Source: Burkholderia sp. SRS-46 (GTDB lineage Bacteria; Pseudomonadota; Gammaproteobacteria; Burkholderiales; Burkholderiaceae). Taken from it: a stretch of DNA of 50,746 nucleotides. Shown piece after piece: positions 27,252-35,433 of this stretch. Both the position numbers and the translations under genes were made by a program. The notes below the pieces were generated by a model that had not been told where the DNA came from, did no database searches, and worked only from the letters and a program-made list of their open reading frames with translations. Numbering within the stretch: the stretch's first letter is position 1; each line of letters starts with the position of its first letter. The stretch is from the NCBI RefSeq assembly GCF_004343775.1, contig NZ_PTXL01000018.1:1-50746 (forward strand), read 5' to 3'.

Positions 27252-28049
27252 TCATCCCCGGCGCGGCGCCGGATTGTTGCGCACGATCGCCGCGCGCAGG
27301 TTGTGCGGGTCGAGCGCGCGCACGATGCGCAGGTCTTCCTCGTTCGGTGTGGGCGTCGTGCCGAGTTCCGGATGCGCGACGAGCGGGAAGCCGGTCGCGT
27401 CCTGCACCTCGTCGAAGCTCACGCCCGGATGCAGCGAGCGCACGCGGATCGCGTGGTCGGGGCCGCCGAAATCCATCACGCACAGGTCGGTGACGATGCT
27501 GCGCAGGTCGACGAAGGTCTTCATGCCGGGCAGCCGGCGCGCCGGGTTGTAGCCGACCGTGCACACCATGTCGACTTCGCCCGCGACGAACGTGCGCTTG
27601 CCGTGGCCGCTGACGAAGAACGAGTTTGCGTGGTTCGTCGTGTTGCCCGGGAAGCCGCGCGCGCCGAGCAGCTGGGTTTTCGGTTGCGCGTAGTCGCTGC
27701 CGAGCCACGAGATGTTGGCCTGGCCGAAGCGGTCGATCTGCGTCGGCATCACGAGCGCATGGCGGCGGCCGTGCCACAGGCAGTCGAACACGCGCTCGTA
27801 GGTCATCCAGCCGCTCGCCTTCACGCGATAGCCGTCGGGGCGAGGGCCGAGCGGCACCGGCTCCTCGACGAGATACGCTTCGCCGTCGGTCAGCATCAGG
27901 CCGCTGTTGTACGCGAGCCGCGCGAGGCCGGCCGCGAGACGCGGGCCGGTGCCGATGCCGGTGGCCAGCACTTCGCCGTCGTCGCGCCAGAGCCGCGCGG
28001 CCGCGACGATCATCAGTTCCGCGAGGGAATGGTCGAGAGAATCGCTCAC
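27252..28049 (-). CDS. ipdB: COCHEA-CoA hydrolase beta subunit, IpdB
   Basis: A 265-aa CoA-transferase family I beta-like protein. With IpdA it forms the IpdAB hydrolase that opens the last steroid ring (ring C) of COCHEA-CoA to MeDODA-CoA. Blocks seen are ELMIVAAARLWRDDGEVLATGIGTGPRLAAGLARL, LMLTDGEAYLV, RVFDCLWHGRRHALVMPTQIDRFGQANISWLG, GARGFPGNT, NHANSFFVSGHGKRTFV and DLCVMDF. The start is a GTG (28049-28047) with AAGGAG upstream. It is 10 nt downstream of ipdA, and the two always act as a pair. Confidence 0.92.
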   Translation of the reverse strand: MSDSLDHSLAELMIVAAARLWRDDGEVLATGIGTGPRLAAGLARLAYNSGLMLTDGEAYLVEEPVPLGPRPDGYRVKASGWMTYERVFDCLWHGRRHALVMPTQIDRFGQANISWLGSDYAQPKTQLLGARGFPGNTTNHANSFFVSGHGKRTFVAGEVDMVCTVGYNPARRLPGMKTFVDLRSIVTDLCVMDFGGPDHAIRVRSLHPGVSFDEVQDATGFPLVAHPELGTTPTPNEEDLRIVRALDPHNLRAAIVRNNPAPRRG

Positions 28050-28059
28050 AGGCGCTCCT

Positions 28060-28953
28060 TTACAGAATCGGCAACGGCAGCGCCGTCACATGCGACAGGC
28101 CGCCCACGCCCGCGAGGTACTGGCGTTCGTCCTGGCCCACCACGTCGCGCAGGTAGGCGGCGGTTTGCGCTTCGTCGTCCGCGCTCGCGCAGTACGCGCG
28201 CAGGTGCGGCAGATCCCAGCCGTAGGCCGGTGCGCACGAGGTCGGGTGCGCGCCCGCCGGCGCATGCACGACGCCCGTGACGAGCGAGCGCTCGAACGGG
28301 TTGCGGCGCGCGGCGTCGAGGTCGTCGCTCGCGAGCGACGCGTCGAGCGTTTCCGCCGACACGTAGCAGCGCCGTGCCGCGCGGGCCATCCACGCGTCGA
28401 AGAACGGATCGGGGCCGTCGATGCGCGTGTTGCCCATCCGGTCGGCTGCGTTCACGTGCAGCAGCGCGGCGTCGAGTTCGATCGCCGGCATCGCCAGCAG
28501 CGTCTCGCCGTCGTCGTACGGCGACTGCACGGTGCGCAGCTGCGGCGCGTGGTCGAGCAGCGCGGTGCCGAGCCCGGCGCGGGTCGGCAGGAACGGCAGG
28601 CGCGCGGCAGCCGCGCGCAGGCCGAGCTGAAGCATCCCTTCGTCGAGTTCGAGCACCTCGATGCGGCCCTGTTCGCGGGCGCGGCGGAAATGCGGCTCGA
28701 GCGGGATCACGTCGAGCGACACGAAGCCGAACACCACCTTGCGCACCTTGCCCGCCGCGCAAAGCAGGCCGACGTCGGCGCCGCCGTACGCGACGACCGT
28801 CAGGTCCTTCAGGTTCGAGCGCGCGATCTCGCGCACCAATGCCATCGGCTTGCGCCGCGGCCCCCATCCGCCGATGCCGATCGTCATGCCGTCGGCGAGC
28901 TGCGCGACCACGTCGCGCGCGGACATCGTCTTGTCGAGAGGTTTCATCGTCAT
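28060..28953 (-). CDS. ipdA: COCHEA-CoA hydrolase alpha subunit, IpdA
   Basis: A 297-aa CoA-transferase family I alpha-like subunit, partner of IpdB in hydrolytic opening of ring C. GMTIGIGGWGPRRKPMALVREI, VVAYGGADVGLL, FVSLD, FRRARE and EVLELDEGMLQLGLRAAA are visible. The Glu in LDEGM falls at residue 105 from the first ATG, the number reported for the catalytic Glu of mycobacterial IpdA, which supports hydrolase rather than plain CoA-transferase activity. Two in-frame ATGs lie 6 nt apart; the first is used here. The gene is 9 nt downstream of hsaC. Confidence 0.92.
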   Translation of the reverse strand: MTMKPLDKTMSARDVVAQLADGMTIGIGGWGPRRKPMALVREIARSNLKDLTVVAYGGADVGLLCAAGKVRKVVFGFVSLDVIPLEPHFRRAREQGRIEVLELDEGMLQLGLRAAAARLPFLPTRAGLGTALLDHAPQLRTVQSPYDDGETLLAMPAIELDAALLHVNAADRMGNTRIDGPDPFFDAWMARAARRCYVSAETLDASLASDDLDAARRNPFERSLVTGVVHAPAGAHPTSCAPAYGWDLPHLRAYCASADDEAQTAAYLRDVVGQDERQYLAGVGGLSHVTALPLPIL

Positions 28954-28962
28954 CGTGCTGGC

Positions 28963-29859
28963 TTACCGGTATCCGATGCTGAAATCGTGGCCCCACTGGC
29001 TCACCTGGGTGGCCTCGAACACCGCGTGCTGCGCCCAGTCGACGGTCAGGCCGCCGAAGCCGTATTCGAGATCGAAGCCGCCGGGGGTCTTCATGTAGAA
29101 CGAGATCATCTGGTCGTTGCAGTGCCGGCCGAGCGTCGCGGCGAGCTTCACGTCATGCGCGGCGACCCGGTCGAGCGCGCGGCCGACTTCATCCATCGAA
29201 TCGACTTCGGCCATCACGTGCACGCAGCCCGACGGCACGGCCATTTCGAACAGCGCGAGACTGTGATGGCGCGCGTTGCGGCAATGCATGAAGTGAATGC
29301 GCTTCTCCGGCTCGGCCGGATCGGGCGTGAATTTCACGCGGTAGATGTCAGACAGCTCGAAGCCGAGCACGCCGCGCACGAACGCGTCGGTCGCGTCGAA
29401 CTGCGGCGCGGGCAGCACCGCGTGGCCAAGGCCCATGTTGCCCGTGACGAAACGCGGCACGCCGAGCGGCGACACGAAGCGGCGGAACGCGCAGCGCGCG
29501 CCCCAGTACAGCTCATGGCGGTTGCCGGACGGATCCTCGCACCACGCCATCGCCTGCACGCGGCGCAGCGCGGCTTCGTCGCGGGTCGCCCGGATCGGCT
29601 CGATGCCCGCGCGCTGCAGCGCCGCGCAAGCGGCGTCGAACGCGGCGGCGTCGGCCAGCTCCCAGCCCGATGCGTGATAGCGGTCCGCGTTGCCGGGAAC
29701 GATCAGGTAGCGGAAATCGCGCTCGTCCATCTTCAGGTACAGCGCGCCGTCGGGCGCGTCGAGCGCCTGCATGCCCAGCACGTCTTGCGCGTAGCGGCGC
29801 CACGCATCGACGCGCGTCGCCTCGACGACGACGTAGCCGAGCGCACGGACATCGATCAT
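28963..29859 (-). CDS. hsaC: 3,4-dihydroxy-9,10-seco-androstatriene-dione extradiol dioxygenase, HsaC/TesB
   Basis: A 298-aa two-domain type I extradiol dioxygenase that opens ring A of 3,4-DHSA by meta cleavage. The C-terminal domain carries the Fe(II) ligands His146 (GLGHAVL), His198/199 (ARHHSLAL) and Glu265 (GFDLEYG). The spacing matches HsaC and BphC. The ATG at 29859 was chosen because CTGGAGGAGGCCGAC lies just upstream. It heads the long minus-strand run of ring-C/D genes. An operator-like dyad sits 68 nt upstream of the start (29927-29944). Confidence 0.93.
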   Translation of the reverse strand: MIDVRALGYVVVEATRVDAWRRYAQDVLGMQALDAPDGALYLKMDERDFRYLIVPGNADRYHASGWELADAAAFDAACAALQRAGIEPIRATRDEAALRRVQAMAWCEDPSGNRHELYWGARCAFRRFVSPLGVPRFVTGNMGLGHAVLPAPQFDATDAFVRGVLGFELSDIYRVKFTPDPAEPEKRIHFMHCRNARHHSLALFEMAVPSGCVHVMAEVDSMDEVGRALDRVAAHDVKLAATLGRHCNDQMISFYMKTPGGFDLEYGFGGLTVDWAQHAVFEATQVSQWGHDFSIGYR

Positions 29860-29926
29860 GTCGGCCTCCTCCAGGTTCAGAATCCGTTGTTCGTGAAAGG
29901 ATTCTGGCCGGTCGGGGGGCGCGTCA

Positions 29927-29944
29927 CATCGTCTGTTGGGACGA
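29927..29944. promoter_or_regulatory. Putative steroid-regulon operator, site 3 (hsaC operon)
   Basis: CATCGTCTGTTGGGACGA matches TCRTCY-N4-RGAYKR exactly (arms TCGTCT and GGACGA). It lies 68 nt upstream of the hsaC start in the 261-nt gap between the toxin-antitoxin pair and hsaC. Confidence 0.65.
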
Positions 29945-30120
29945 GAGGCGGAGGGGAAACGGGGGATGCCGGGCTGGGCCGGATCGGGTGAAGCGGGAGG
30001 GACGATGCGCCACCGGGGACGCGACGCGAGCGGGATGCAAAACGGGATTGCGGCGCCCGGCGTCACGGGCCCGTCGGCCCGGCGCGCGCGCGTGGCGAAT
30101 GCGGCCCTGCCGTGCCGCCG

Positions 30121-30537
30121 TCAGTCGAACGGGTTCAGCAGCCGCACGCCGGTTCGCGCGAAATCGTCGACGTTGCGGGTGACGACCGTGAGATCGTTGA
30201 TCAGCGCGGTGGCGGCGATCAGCTTGTCGAGCGCGTGCTGTGGCTGCGGCACGCGCAGGTGCCCCCACAGCTGGCCGATCTCGATGTCGATCGACAGGAT
30301 GTTCGGCGCATAGTCGGACAGGATCGTCGCGAGCCAAGCGTCGAGTCGCGACGCCTGCCGCGCGTCGCCGCGATGCCGGATCAGCTCGACGCCGCGCCGC
30401 AGCTCGGACACCGTCACGACCGACAGGTAAAGCGGGCTCGCGTCTTCGCCGGCCTCGCGGAAGAACGCCTGCACGCCCTGGTTGGCCCGCTTTCCCTTTC
30501 TGATTTCGCTGATGACGTTGGTGTCAATCAAAAACAT
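30121..30537 (-). CDS. vapC: PIN-domain toxin, FitB/VapC type
   Basis: A 138-aa PIN-domain endoribonuclease, the usual length. The acidic active site is visible as FLIDTNVISE near the N-terminus (Asp5), Glu in VSELRRG, and the later acidic pair in ALDKLIAA and VTRNVDDF. These toxins cleave RNA and are neutralised by the antitoxin encoded just upstream, which overlaps by 14 nt. PQPQHALDKLIAATAL and LTVVTRNVDDF resemble FitB/VapC proteins with Arc-type antitoxins. It stands between the two main steroid operons and is probably an independent, mobile-derived module. Confidence 0.92.
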   Translation of the reverse strand: MFLIDTNVISEIRKGKRANQGVQAFFREAGEDASPLYLSVVTVSELRRGVELIRHRGDARQASRLDAWLATILSDYAPNILSIDIEIGQLWGHLRVPQPQHALDKLIAATALINDLTVVTRNVDDFARTGVRLLNPFD

Positions 30538-30760
30538 TCTTGCCCTCGCCGGTATCTTGAACACGTTGGAAATCCGTGTCTTCGCCTACGTTCGGCATGC
30601 TCATCAGAACTTCCGCGAACGTTTTTCGCTTCGGGCGGCCGAGGGCCTCGGCCAGAATGGCCCGGTGTTCGGCTTCGGCGCTCCGGCCGTGTGCCGCAGC
30701 CTGCTCGCGCAGGCTCTGAACGATACTGTCTTCCACGTTGCGCACCAGTAGATTTGCCAT
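30524..30760 (-). CDS. vapB: FitA/VapB-like antitoxin (Arc-type DNA-binding)
   Basis: A 78-aa protein with an N-terminal ribbon-helix-helix segment (ANLLVRNVEDSIVQSLREQAAAHGRSAEAEHRAIL) and a C-terminal toxin-binding tail. ATG 30760 follows AGGAGGGGCAT. Antitoxins of this class bind their own promoter. A near-perfect dyad, GCTATCA-A-TGATAGC (30780-30794), overlaps the predicted -10 of its promoter and is the likely operator. Confidence 0.9.
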   Translation of the reverse strand: MANLLVRNVEDSIVQSLREQAAAHGRSAEAEHRAILAEALGRPKRKTFAEVLMSMPNVGEDTDFQRVQDTGEGKNVFD

Positions 30761-30779
30761 ATGCCCCTCCTGAAAGTTC

Positions 30780-30814
30780 GCTATCAATGATAGCATCCGA
30801 TTCAGGAAATGCAA
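30780..30814 (-). promoter_or_regulatory. Promoter and autoregulatory operator of the toxin-antitoxin pair
   Basis: On the minus strand, -35 TTGCAT (30814-30809) and -10 TATCAT (30792-30787) are separated by 16 nt. The inverted repeat GCTATCA/TGATAGC with a single central base (30780-30794) covers the -10. A further GCAAT-C-ATTGC dyad and a TGATAGC half-site lie just upstream. Confidence 0.7.
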
Positions 30815-30953
30815 TCATTGCTATCACCGCGATCGTGAGGGGAATGCGTCAGTTGACGGTGGCGAAGCGCGGAATGCAGCGCTCGACTGCCTGATTCCGC
30901 ACCCGCCGGACACGGTTGCTGCTACCCGGTAATGTATGTCGCGTCGGTGGGCG

Positions 30954-30996
30954 CAAAAAAGACGGCCGATCGGCCAATGCTGCGCATCCTCGGCCG
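30954..30996 (-). terminator. Rho-independent terminator of the hsaA-fadD3 operon
   Basis: On the minus strand CGGCCGA...TCGGCCG forms a stem followed by TC and then TTTTTT (30960-30955). It sits about 50 nt beyond the end of the SDR remnant and presumably once terminated the intact gene's message. Confidence 0.7.
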
Positions 30997-31041
30997 ATGC
31001 GGCGTCAGCGCGCTGCCCCTTCCGGGCCCACTCGCCCGCCG

Positions 31042-31367
31042 CTACAACCCATACCCGCCCGACACATTGAGCTACTGAACGGGCCGGCGGCCCACACCAC
31101 CGTGTGCACGCGCCCGTGCGCGTCGATGGCCGCCGCGAGCGCGGCGTCCACCTGCGCGGGATCGGTCACGTCGACCGGGTGCGTGCTGGCCGTCGCGCCG
31201 GCCGCGCGGATGTCCCGCGCGACACGTTCGGCCACCTCGGCCTTGCTGCGATAGCCGACCGCGACCGGCACGCCGGCGCGCGCGAACTCGAGCGCGACGC
31301 CCTGCCCGATGCCGCCGCTGCCGCCGAACACCAGCGCGGCGCCCTCCGGAAACGCCGTGTTGCGCAC
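31042..31367 (-). pseudogene. SDR remnant with internal deletion
   Basis: From a GTG at 31367 (upstream CAGGGGGCAACGC) the reading starts as a normal SDR: ALVFGGSGGIGQGVALEFAR, then PVDVTDPAQVDAALAAA and VHTVVWAAGP, about 98 residues. There, before the catalytic Ser-Tyr-Lys region, the homology stops. A few bases later, in another frame, comes LNVSGGYGL and a stop (31044-31042), the typical C-terminal end of a classical SDR. So about 130-140 codons of the middle are missing and the join is out of frame. The product cannot be an active SDR. It is the last gene of the hsaA-fadD3 operon, 38 nt after fadD3. Confidence 0.8.
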
Positions 31368-31405
31368 GCGTTGCCCCCTGCGTCGTGATGTCGCCGCGCC
31401 CCGGA

Positions 31406-32992
31406 TCAACTCGCAGCCGCTTCCGCGTCCGCCCGCAACCGATACTTCAGCACCTTGCCCGCCGCGCTCGTCGGCAGTTGCTCGACGAACGAGAAACGGC
31501 GCGGCACCTTGTAATTGGCCATGTTGCGCCGTGCCCACTCGTTCAGTTCGTCCGCGTCGAGCGACATGCCGGGCCGCAACACGACATAGGCATGCCCGAC
31601 CTCGCCGAGCCGCTCGTCCGGCACGCCGATCAGCGCGACCTGCGCGATCGCCGGATGCGCGGCGAGCAGGCGCTCGATCTCCGCCGGATAGCAGTTGAAG
31701 CCGCCGACGATGAACATGTCCTTGATCCGGTCGGTGATCTTCAGGTTGCCGTGCGCATCGACGCAGCCGAGATCGCCGGTGTGCAGCCAGCCGTCGGCGT
31801 CGACCGTCTCGCGCGTCGCGTCCGGCTGGTTGAAATAACCGCGCATCACGTTGTAGCCGCGCACCCAGATCTCGCCCGTCTCGTCGGACCCGAGCGCCGC
31901 GCCGCCCGGCCCGGCGATGCGGATCTCGACGTCCGGCATCGGCCGGCCCGACGTGCGGGCGACCGTCTCGGCATCGTCGCCGTGCCGGCACAGCGTCGCG
32001 AAGCCGCACGATTCGGTGAGCCCATAGCCTGTCAGCACCGTCTCGAAGCCGAGCTCCGCGCGCATCCGCTCGATCAGGCTCGGCGCGATCGCCGCCGCGC
32101 CCGTCACCGCGATCCGCAGCGACGACAGGTCGTGCGCGCCGCGATCCGGCGCATCGAGCAGCGCGTAGTACAGCGTCGGCGGCCCGGGCAGCACCGACAC
32201 CCGCTCGTCGGCGATGCGGCGCAGCACGTCGTCGGGCTGGAACACGAGATGCGGCAGCACCGTCGCGCCGCTCGACAGCGCGGCGAGCCAGCCGGCCTTG
32301 TAGCCGAACGTGTGGAAGAACGGGTTGACGATCAGGTAGCGGTCGTCCGGCCGCACGCCGGCGATCCGTGCCCAGGCCTGCGCGGCGCGCAGGTTCTGGC
32401 CGTGCGCGGTCATCACGCCTTTCGGCCGGCCGGTCGTGCCGGACGTGAACATCAGGTCCATCACGGTGTCGGGCGTGACAGCGGCCTCTCGCGCACGCAC
32501 CGCGTCGAGCGGCACGGCCCCGCCGCGCGCGACGAACGCATGCCACGTTTCGTCATGCGCACCGCGCGGCGGGTCGCCGTCGAACACGACGACGCGTTCG
32601 AGCGTCGCCGGCCGGTGCGGCCCGAGCATCGCCGGATACGACTCGCCGAGGAAGGTGCCGCAGCAGAACAGCAGCCGCGCGCCGCTGTCGTGCAGGATGC
32701 CGCCGACCTCCATTCCCTTCATCCGCGTATTGACCGGCACGAGCACCGCGCCGACCGTATGGATCGCCAGCGCCGCGACGATCCACTGCGGCAGGTTCGG
32801 CGCCCAGATCGCGATCCGGTCGCCTGCGTCGATGCCGCTCGCGAGCAGCGCGCGCGCCGCCTCGAGCCGTGCGGCGTCGAGTTCCGCATAGGTCAGCCGG
32901 CCCTGCGCCGATTCGATCGCCGGGTGCGCGCCGTGATGCGCGGCGGCCCGCGCGATCAGCGCGGGGGTGGTCAAGGTTTCGTTGTCCGTCAT
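31406..32992 (-). CDS. fadD3: HIP-CoA ligase, FadD3-type
   Basis: A 528-aa ANL superfamily acyl-CoA synthetase. The ATP-binding P-loop is FTSGTTGRPKGVM, the adenylation motifs are YGLTESCG and GWLHTGDLG, and the C-terminal catalytic Lys is in SAAGKVLKYRLR. FadD3 activates HIP, the C/D-ring acid left after HsaD, with CoA, committing it to the ipd pathway. ANYKVPRRFSFVEQLP and GEIWVRGYNVMRGYF are typical. Other ANL ligases cannot be excluded, but no other ligase gene is present in the locus and one is required. It follows kshB by 47 nt. Confidence 0.88.
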   Translation of the reverse strand: MTDNETLTTPALIARAAAHHGAHPAIESAQGRLTYAELDAARLEAARALLASGIDAGDRIAIWAPNLPQWIVAALAIHTVGAVLVPVNTRMKGMEVGGILHDSGARLLFCCGTFLGESYPAMLGPHRPATLERVVVFDGDPPRGAHDETWHAFVARGGAVPLDAVRAREAAVTPDTVMDLMFTSGTTGRPKGVMTAHGQNLRAAQAWARIAGVRPDDRYLIVNPFFHTFGYKAGWLAALSSGATVLPHLVFQPDDVLRRIADERVSVLPGPPTLYYALLDAPDRGAHDLSSLRIAVTGAAAIAPSLIERMRAELGFETVLTGYGLTESCGFATLCRHGDDAETVARTSGRPMPDVEIRIAGPGGAALGSDETGEIWVRGYNVMRGYFNQPDATRETVDADGWLHTGDLGCVDAHGNLKITDRIKDMFIVGGFNCYPAEIERLLAAHPAIAQVALIGVPDERLGEVGHAYVVLRPGMSLDADELNEWARRNMANYKVPRRFSFVEQLPTSAAGKVLKYRLRADAEAAAS

Positions 32993-33039
32993 CGTGGTTG
33001 TCGCAAGGAATGCCGTTCACGCTCGCGGCGCGGCACGGC

Positions 33040-34098
33040 TCAATCGGGAAACACCACCCGCAGCGCGTCGCTCGCGGGTTTGGCGCAGCAGGCGAGCGTC
33101 CAGCCAGCCGCCAGTTCGTCGTCGTCGAGCACGTGGTTGCCGTCGAGCGCCACCTCGCCGCGCTCGACCCGGCACATGCACGCGCCGCACTGCCCCATCC
33201 GGCACGAGTTCGGCGCGGACACCCCCGCGCGCAGCATCGCGTCGAGCAGCGTCTCGCCGGGCGCGCTGTCGAACGCGAACGACGTGCCGTCGAGCACCGT
33301 CTCGATCGCGGCGCCCTGGCCGTCCGCCGCCGCGACGCCGGCTTCAGCGCCCGCCGGCGCACTCCGCGCACTCCGCGCACTCGACGCATCCGGCAGCGAC
33401 GCGAAGCGTTCGACGTGCACGCGCGCACGCGGCAGCCCGAGCCCGAGCATCGCGGCAAGCGCGTTCTCCATGAACAGCGCCGGCCCGCAAATGAACGTCT
33501 CCTGCTGGCTGAACGGCCGAGCGAGTTCCTCGAGATGCCGCTGATGCGGCATGCCCTGCACGCTGTCGAGCCAGTGGATCACGCGCAGCCGGCCCGGGTG
33601 GCGCTGCGCGAGCTGCTGCAGCTCGTCGCGGAAGATCACCGAGCGCTCGTCGCGGTTCGCGTAGACGAGCGTCAGCATCCCGCGCCCGTGCACCAGCGCC
33701 GACTTGAGGATCGAAAGCACCGGCGTGATACCACTGCCGCCCGCGAACAGCAGCAGGTCGCCATCGAGCGTGCGCGGCGTGAACACGCCCGCCGGCGGCA
33801 GCACGTCGAGCGCGTCACCCGCGCGCACGCGGTCGCACAGCCAGTTCGACGCGCGGCCGTCGCGCACCCGCTTGACGGTGATCTTCGGCGCGGCGTCGAT
33901 GCCCGGCGCGCTCGACAGCGAGTAGCAGCGCGCGAGCACCGCGTCGCCGCACGGCACGCTCAGCGTCAGGAACTGCCCCGGCCGGTACGCGAACGCGTCG
34001 CGCAGCGCGGTCGGCACGTCGAACACGAACGAGCACGCGTCGGCGCTTTCGGCAATCACTTCGGCGACGCTCAGCCGATGAAAACGCGAATCGTCCAT
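33040..34098 (-). CDS. kshB: 3-ketosteroid 9alpha-hydroxylase reductase, KshB-type
   Basis: A 352-aa class IA oxygenase reductase passing electrons from NAD(P)H through FAD and a plant-type [2Fe-2S] to KshA. The FAD motif is RCYSLSS (57-63), the NAD motif is GGSGITP (120-126), and FICGPALFMEN follows. The C-terminal [2Fe-2S] has Cys299, Cys304, Cys307 and Cys337/338. An Ala/Ser/Arg-rich linker (about 238-262) separates reductase and ferredoxin domains, encoded partly by short repeats. ATG 34098 is 11 nt after the HSD stop. It lies far from kshA, a split that also occurs in other steroid degraders. Confidence 0.9.
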   Translation of the reverse strand: MDDSRFHRLSVAEVIAESADACSFVFDVPTALRDAFAYRPGQFLTLSVPCGDAVLARCYSLSSAPGIDAAPKITVKRVRDGRASNWLCDRVRAGDALDVLPPAGVFTPRTLDGDLLLFAGGSGITPVLSILKSALVHGRGMLTLVYANRDERSVIFRDELQQLAQRHPGRLRVIHWLDSVQGMPHQRHLEELARPFSQQETFICGPALFMENALAAMLGLGLPRARVHVERFASLPDASSARSARSAPAGAEAGVAAADGQGAAIETVLDGTSFAFDSAPGETLLDAMLRAGVSAPNSCRMGQCGACMCRVERGEVALDGNHVLDDDELAAGWTLACCAKPASDALRVVFPD

Positions 34099-34109
34099 GG
34101 CCGGCTTCC

Positions 34110-34874
34110 TCAGGCGACGCCCATCATCAGCTGACCGTTGTCGATCCGGTACTCGCTGCCGTTGATGAAGCGCGCGTCGTCGGACGCGAGGAACAGCGCC
34201 AGGCGCGCGATGTCTTCGGGCAGCGCGAAGCGGCCCTGCGGGTCGATGCCCTGCTCGAGCGCGCGGCGCGTCGCTTCGGCATCGCCAACGTACGGCGCGG
34301 TCATCGGCGTGAAGATGCCGTCCGGGTGGATCGTGTTGCAGCGGATCCGGTAGCCCTGCTGCTTGCAGTACGCGGCGATCGAGCGGGTCATCGCCGTCAC
34401 CGCGCCCTTGCTGGCCGCGTACGCGCAGAACATGCCGATCCCGCCGAGCGCGGCCACCGACGACATGTTGACGATCGCGCCGCCGCCGGCCTTCATCGCC
34501 TGCACGGCCGCGCGGCAGCCGAGGTAATAGCCTTCCGCGTTGATGCGCAGCGTGCGCTGCCACACGTCGAGCGTGCCGTGCTCGATGTCGCCGGGAATCA
34601 GCACCGCCGCGTTGTTGACGAGGATGTCGGGCGTGCCGAAGTGCGCGGCGGCGGCGCCGAACACGTCGTTCCAGCCGGCTTCCGACGCGATGTCGTGGCG
34701 CACGAACCGCGCCGCGTCGCCGATCTCGCGGGCGACTTCGCGCCCGCCTTCCTCGTTGATGTCGGTCAGCACCACCCGCGCGCCTTCGCGCGCGAACAGC
34801 ACCGCGTCGGCCTTGCCGACGCCGCTCGCGGCGCCCGTGATGATCGCGATCCTGCCGTTCAGTCTGCCTGTCAT
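34110..34874 (-). CDS. 3beta/17beta-hydroxysteroid dehydrogenase (SDR)
   Basis: A 254-aa SDR with the same length and strong resemblance, as I recall it, to the Comamonas testosteroni 3beta/17beta-HSD. Shared features are ITGAASGVGKADA, DINEEGG, FVRHDIASEAGW, ILVNNAAVLIPGDIEHG, YAASKGAVTAMTRS, YRIRCNTIHPDGIFTPM and LFLASDDARFINGSEYRIDN. It oxidises 3beta- and 17beta-hydroxyls, for instance testosterone to androstenedione, feeding KstD and KshAB. The Ser-Tyr-Lys triad is intact. It lies between hsaB and kshB in the hsaA operon. Confidence 0.87.
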   Translation of the reverse strand: MTGRLNGRIAIITGAASGVGKADAVLFAREGARVVLTDINEEGGREVAREIGDAARFVRHDIASEAGWNDVFGAAAAHFGTPDILVNNAAVLIPGDIEHGTLDVWQRTLRINAEGYYLGCRAAVQAMKAGGGAIVNMSSVAALGGIGMFCAYAASKGAVTAMTRSIAAYCKQQGYRIRCNTIHPDGIFTPMTAPYVGDAEATRRALEQGIDPQGRFALPEDIARLALFLASDDARFINGSEYRIDNGQLMMGVA

Positions 34875-34914
34875 GTCGATTCTCTTGCCTGGTTCGGGTC
34901 GATGGTGGGAAGCT

Positions 34915-35433
34915 TTACGCGGCCGCGCGGGCGAGCGGCGCGCCGGGCGTCGTGTACGCGCCGTCGAGGTAGACGAGCGGATCGACGTCGCCGCTCATCA
35001 GCACTTCCTTGATGCGGCCGATGAACACCGTGTGCGTGCCGTATTCGAAGCGGCCGTCCTGCTCGCAGACGAGGCTCGCCTGCGCGTCGCGCAGGTACGG
35101 CACGCCGAGCGCGGACGCTTCCCAGTCGCCGGTCGTGAAGCGCGCCTCGCCCTTGAGCCGCCCGCTGCAGTCGATCGCGATGCCTTCGTGGCGCGCGGAC
35201 AGCACGTTCACGCAGAACGCCGCGCCCGCGTCGAGCGGCGGATACAGCGACGCGCTGCGGTTGATGCAGATCAGCAGCGACGGCGGCTCGGTCGACAGCG
35301 AATCGACCGCGGTCGCGGACATCGAATAGCGGCGGCCGTCGTGCGCGCTGCTGATCACCGTGACCGAGCGCGCGAGGCGGCGCATCGCCAGCAGCATGTC
35401 CGTGCGCAGCGGATGGGTGGTGAAATCGGTCAT
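34915..35433 (-). CDS. hsaB: Flavin reductase component of 3-HSA monooxygenase, HsaB/TesA1
   Basis: A 172-aa flavin reductase of the HpaC/DIM6 family. It reduces FMN or FAD for HsaA. Blocks RRLARSVTVISS, YSMSATAVDSLSTEPPSLLICINRSAS, FCVNVLSARHEGIA and HTVFIGRIKEVL are family features. The ATG overlaps the kstD stop by 4 nt. It is in the same operon as hsaA but separated from it by kstD, an arrangement that still assures co-expression. Confidence 0.9.
   Translation of the reverse strand: MTDFTTHPLRTDMLLAMRRLARSVTVISSAHDGRRYSMSATAVDSLSTEPPSLLICINRSASLYPPLDAGAAFCVNVLSARHEGIAIDCSGRLKGEARFTTGDWEASALGVPYLRDAQASLVCEQDGRFEYGTHTVFIGRIKEVLMSGDVDPLVYLDGAYTTPGAPLARAAA

Noticed and set aside
28060..28953. 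IpdAB as an ordinary 3-oxoacid CoA-transferase
   Set aside because: Context with ipdC, echA20 and fadA6, and a Glu at residue 105, fit the ring-C hydrolase better, although the fold is the same.
29013..29033. Possible CRISPR, tRNA or IS elements anywhere in the window
   Set aside because: No direct-repeat/spacer arrays, cloverleaf sequences, transposase genes or terminal inverted repeats were recognised on reading through; a covariance-model scan could not be run.
31005..32546. A 513-codon minus-strand frame joining fadD3 shadow sequence to the SDR remnant
   Set aside because: The part over fadD3 is in the wrong frame; only the region 31042-31367 is a true SDR remnant.
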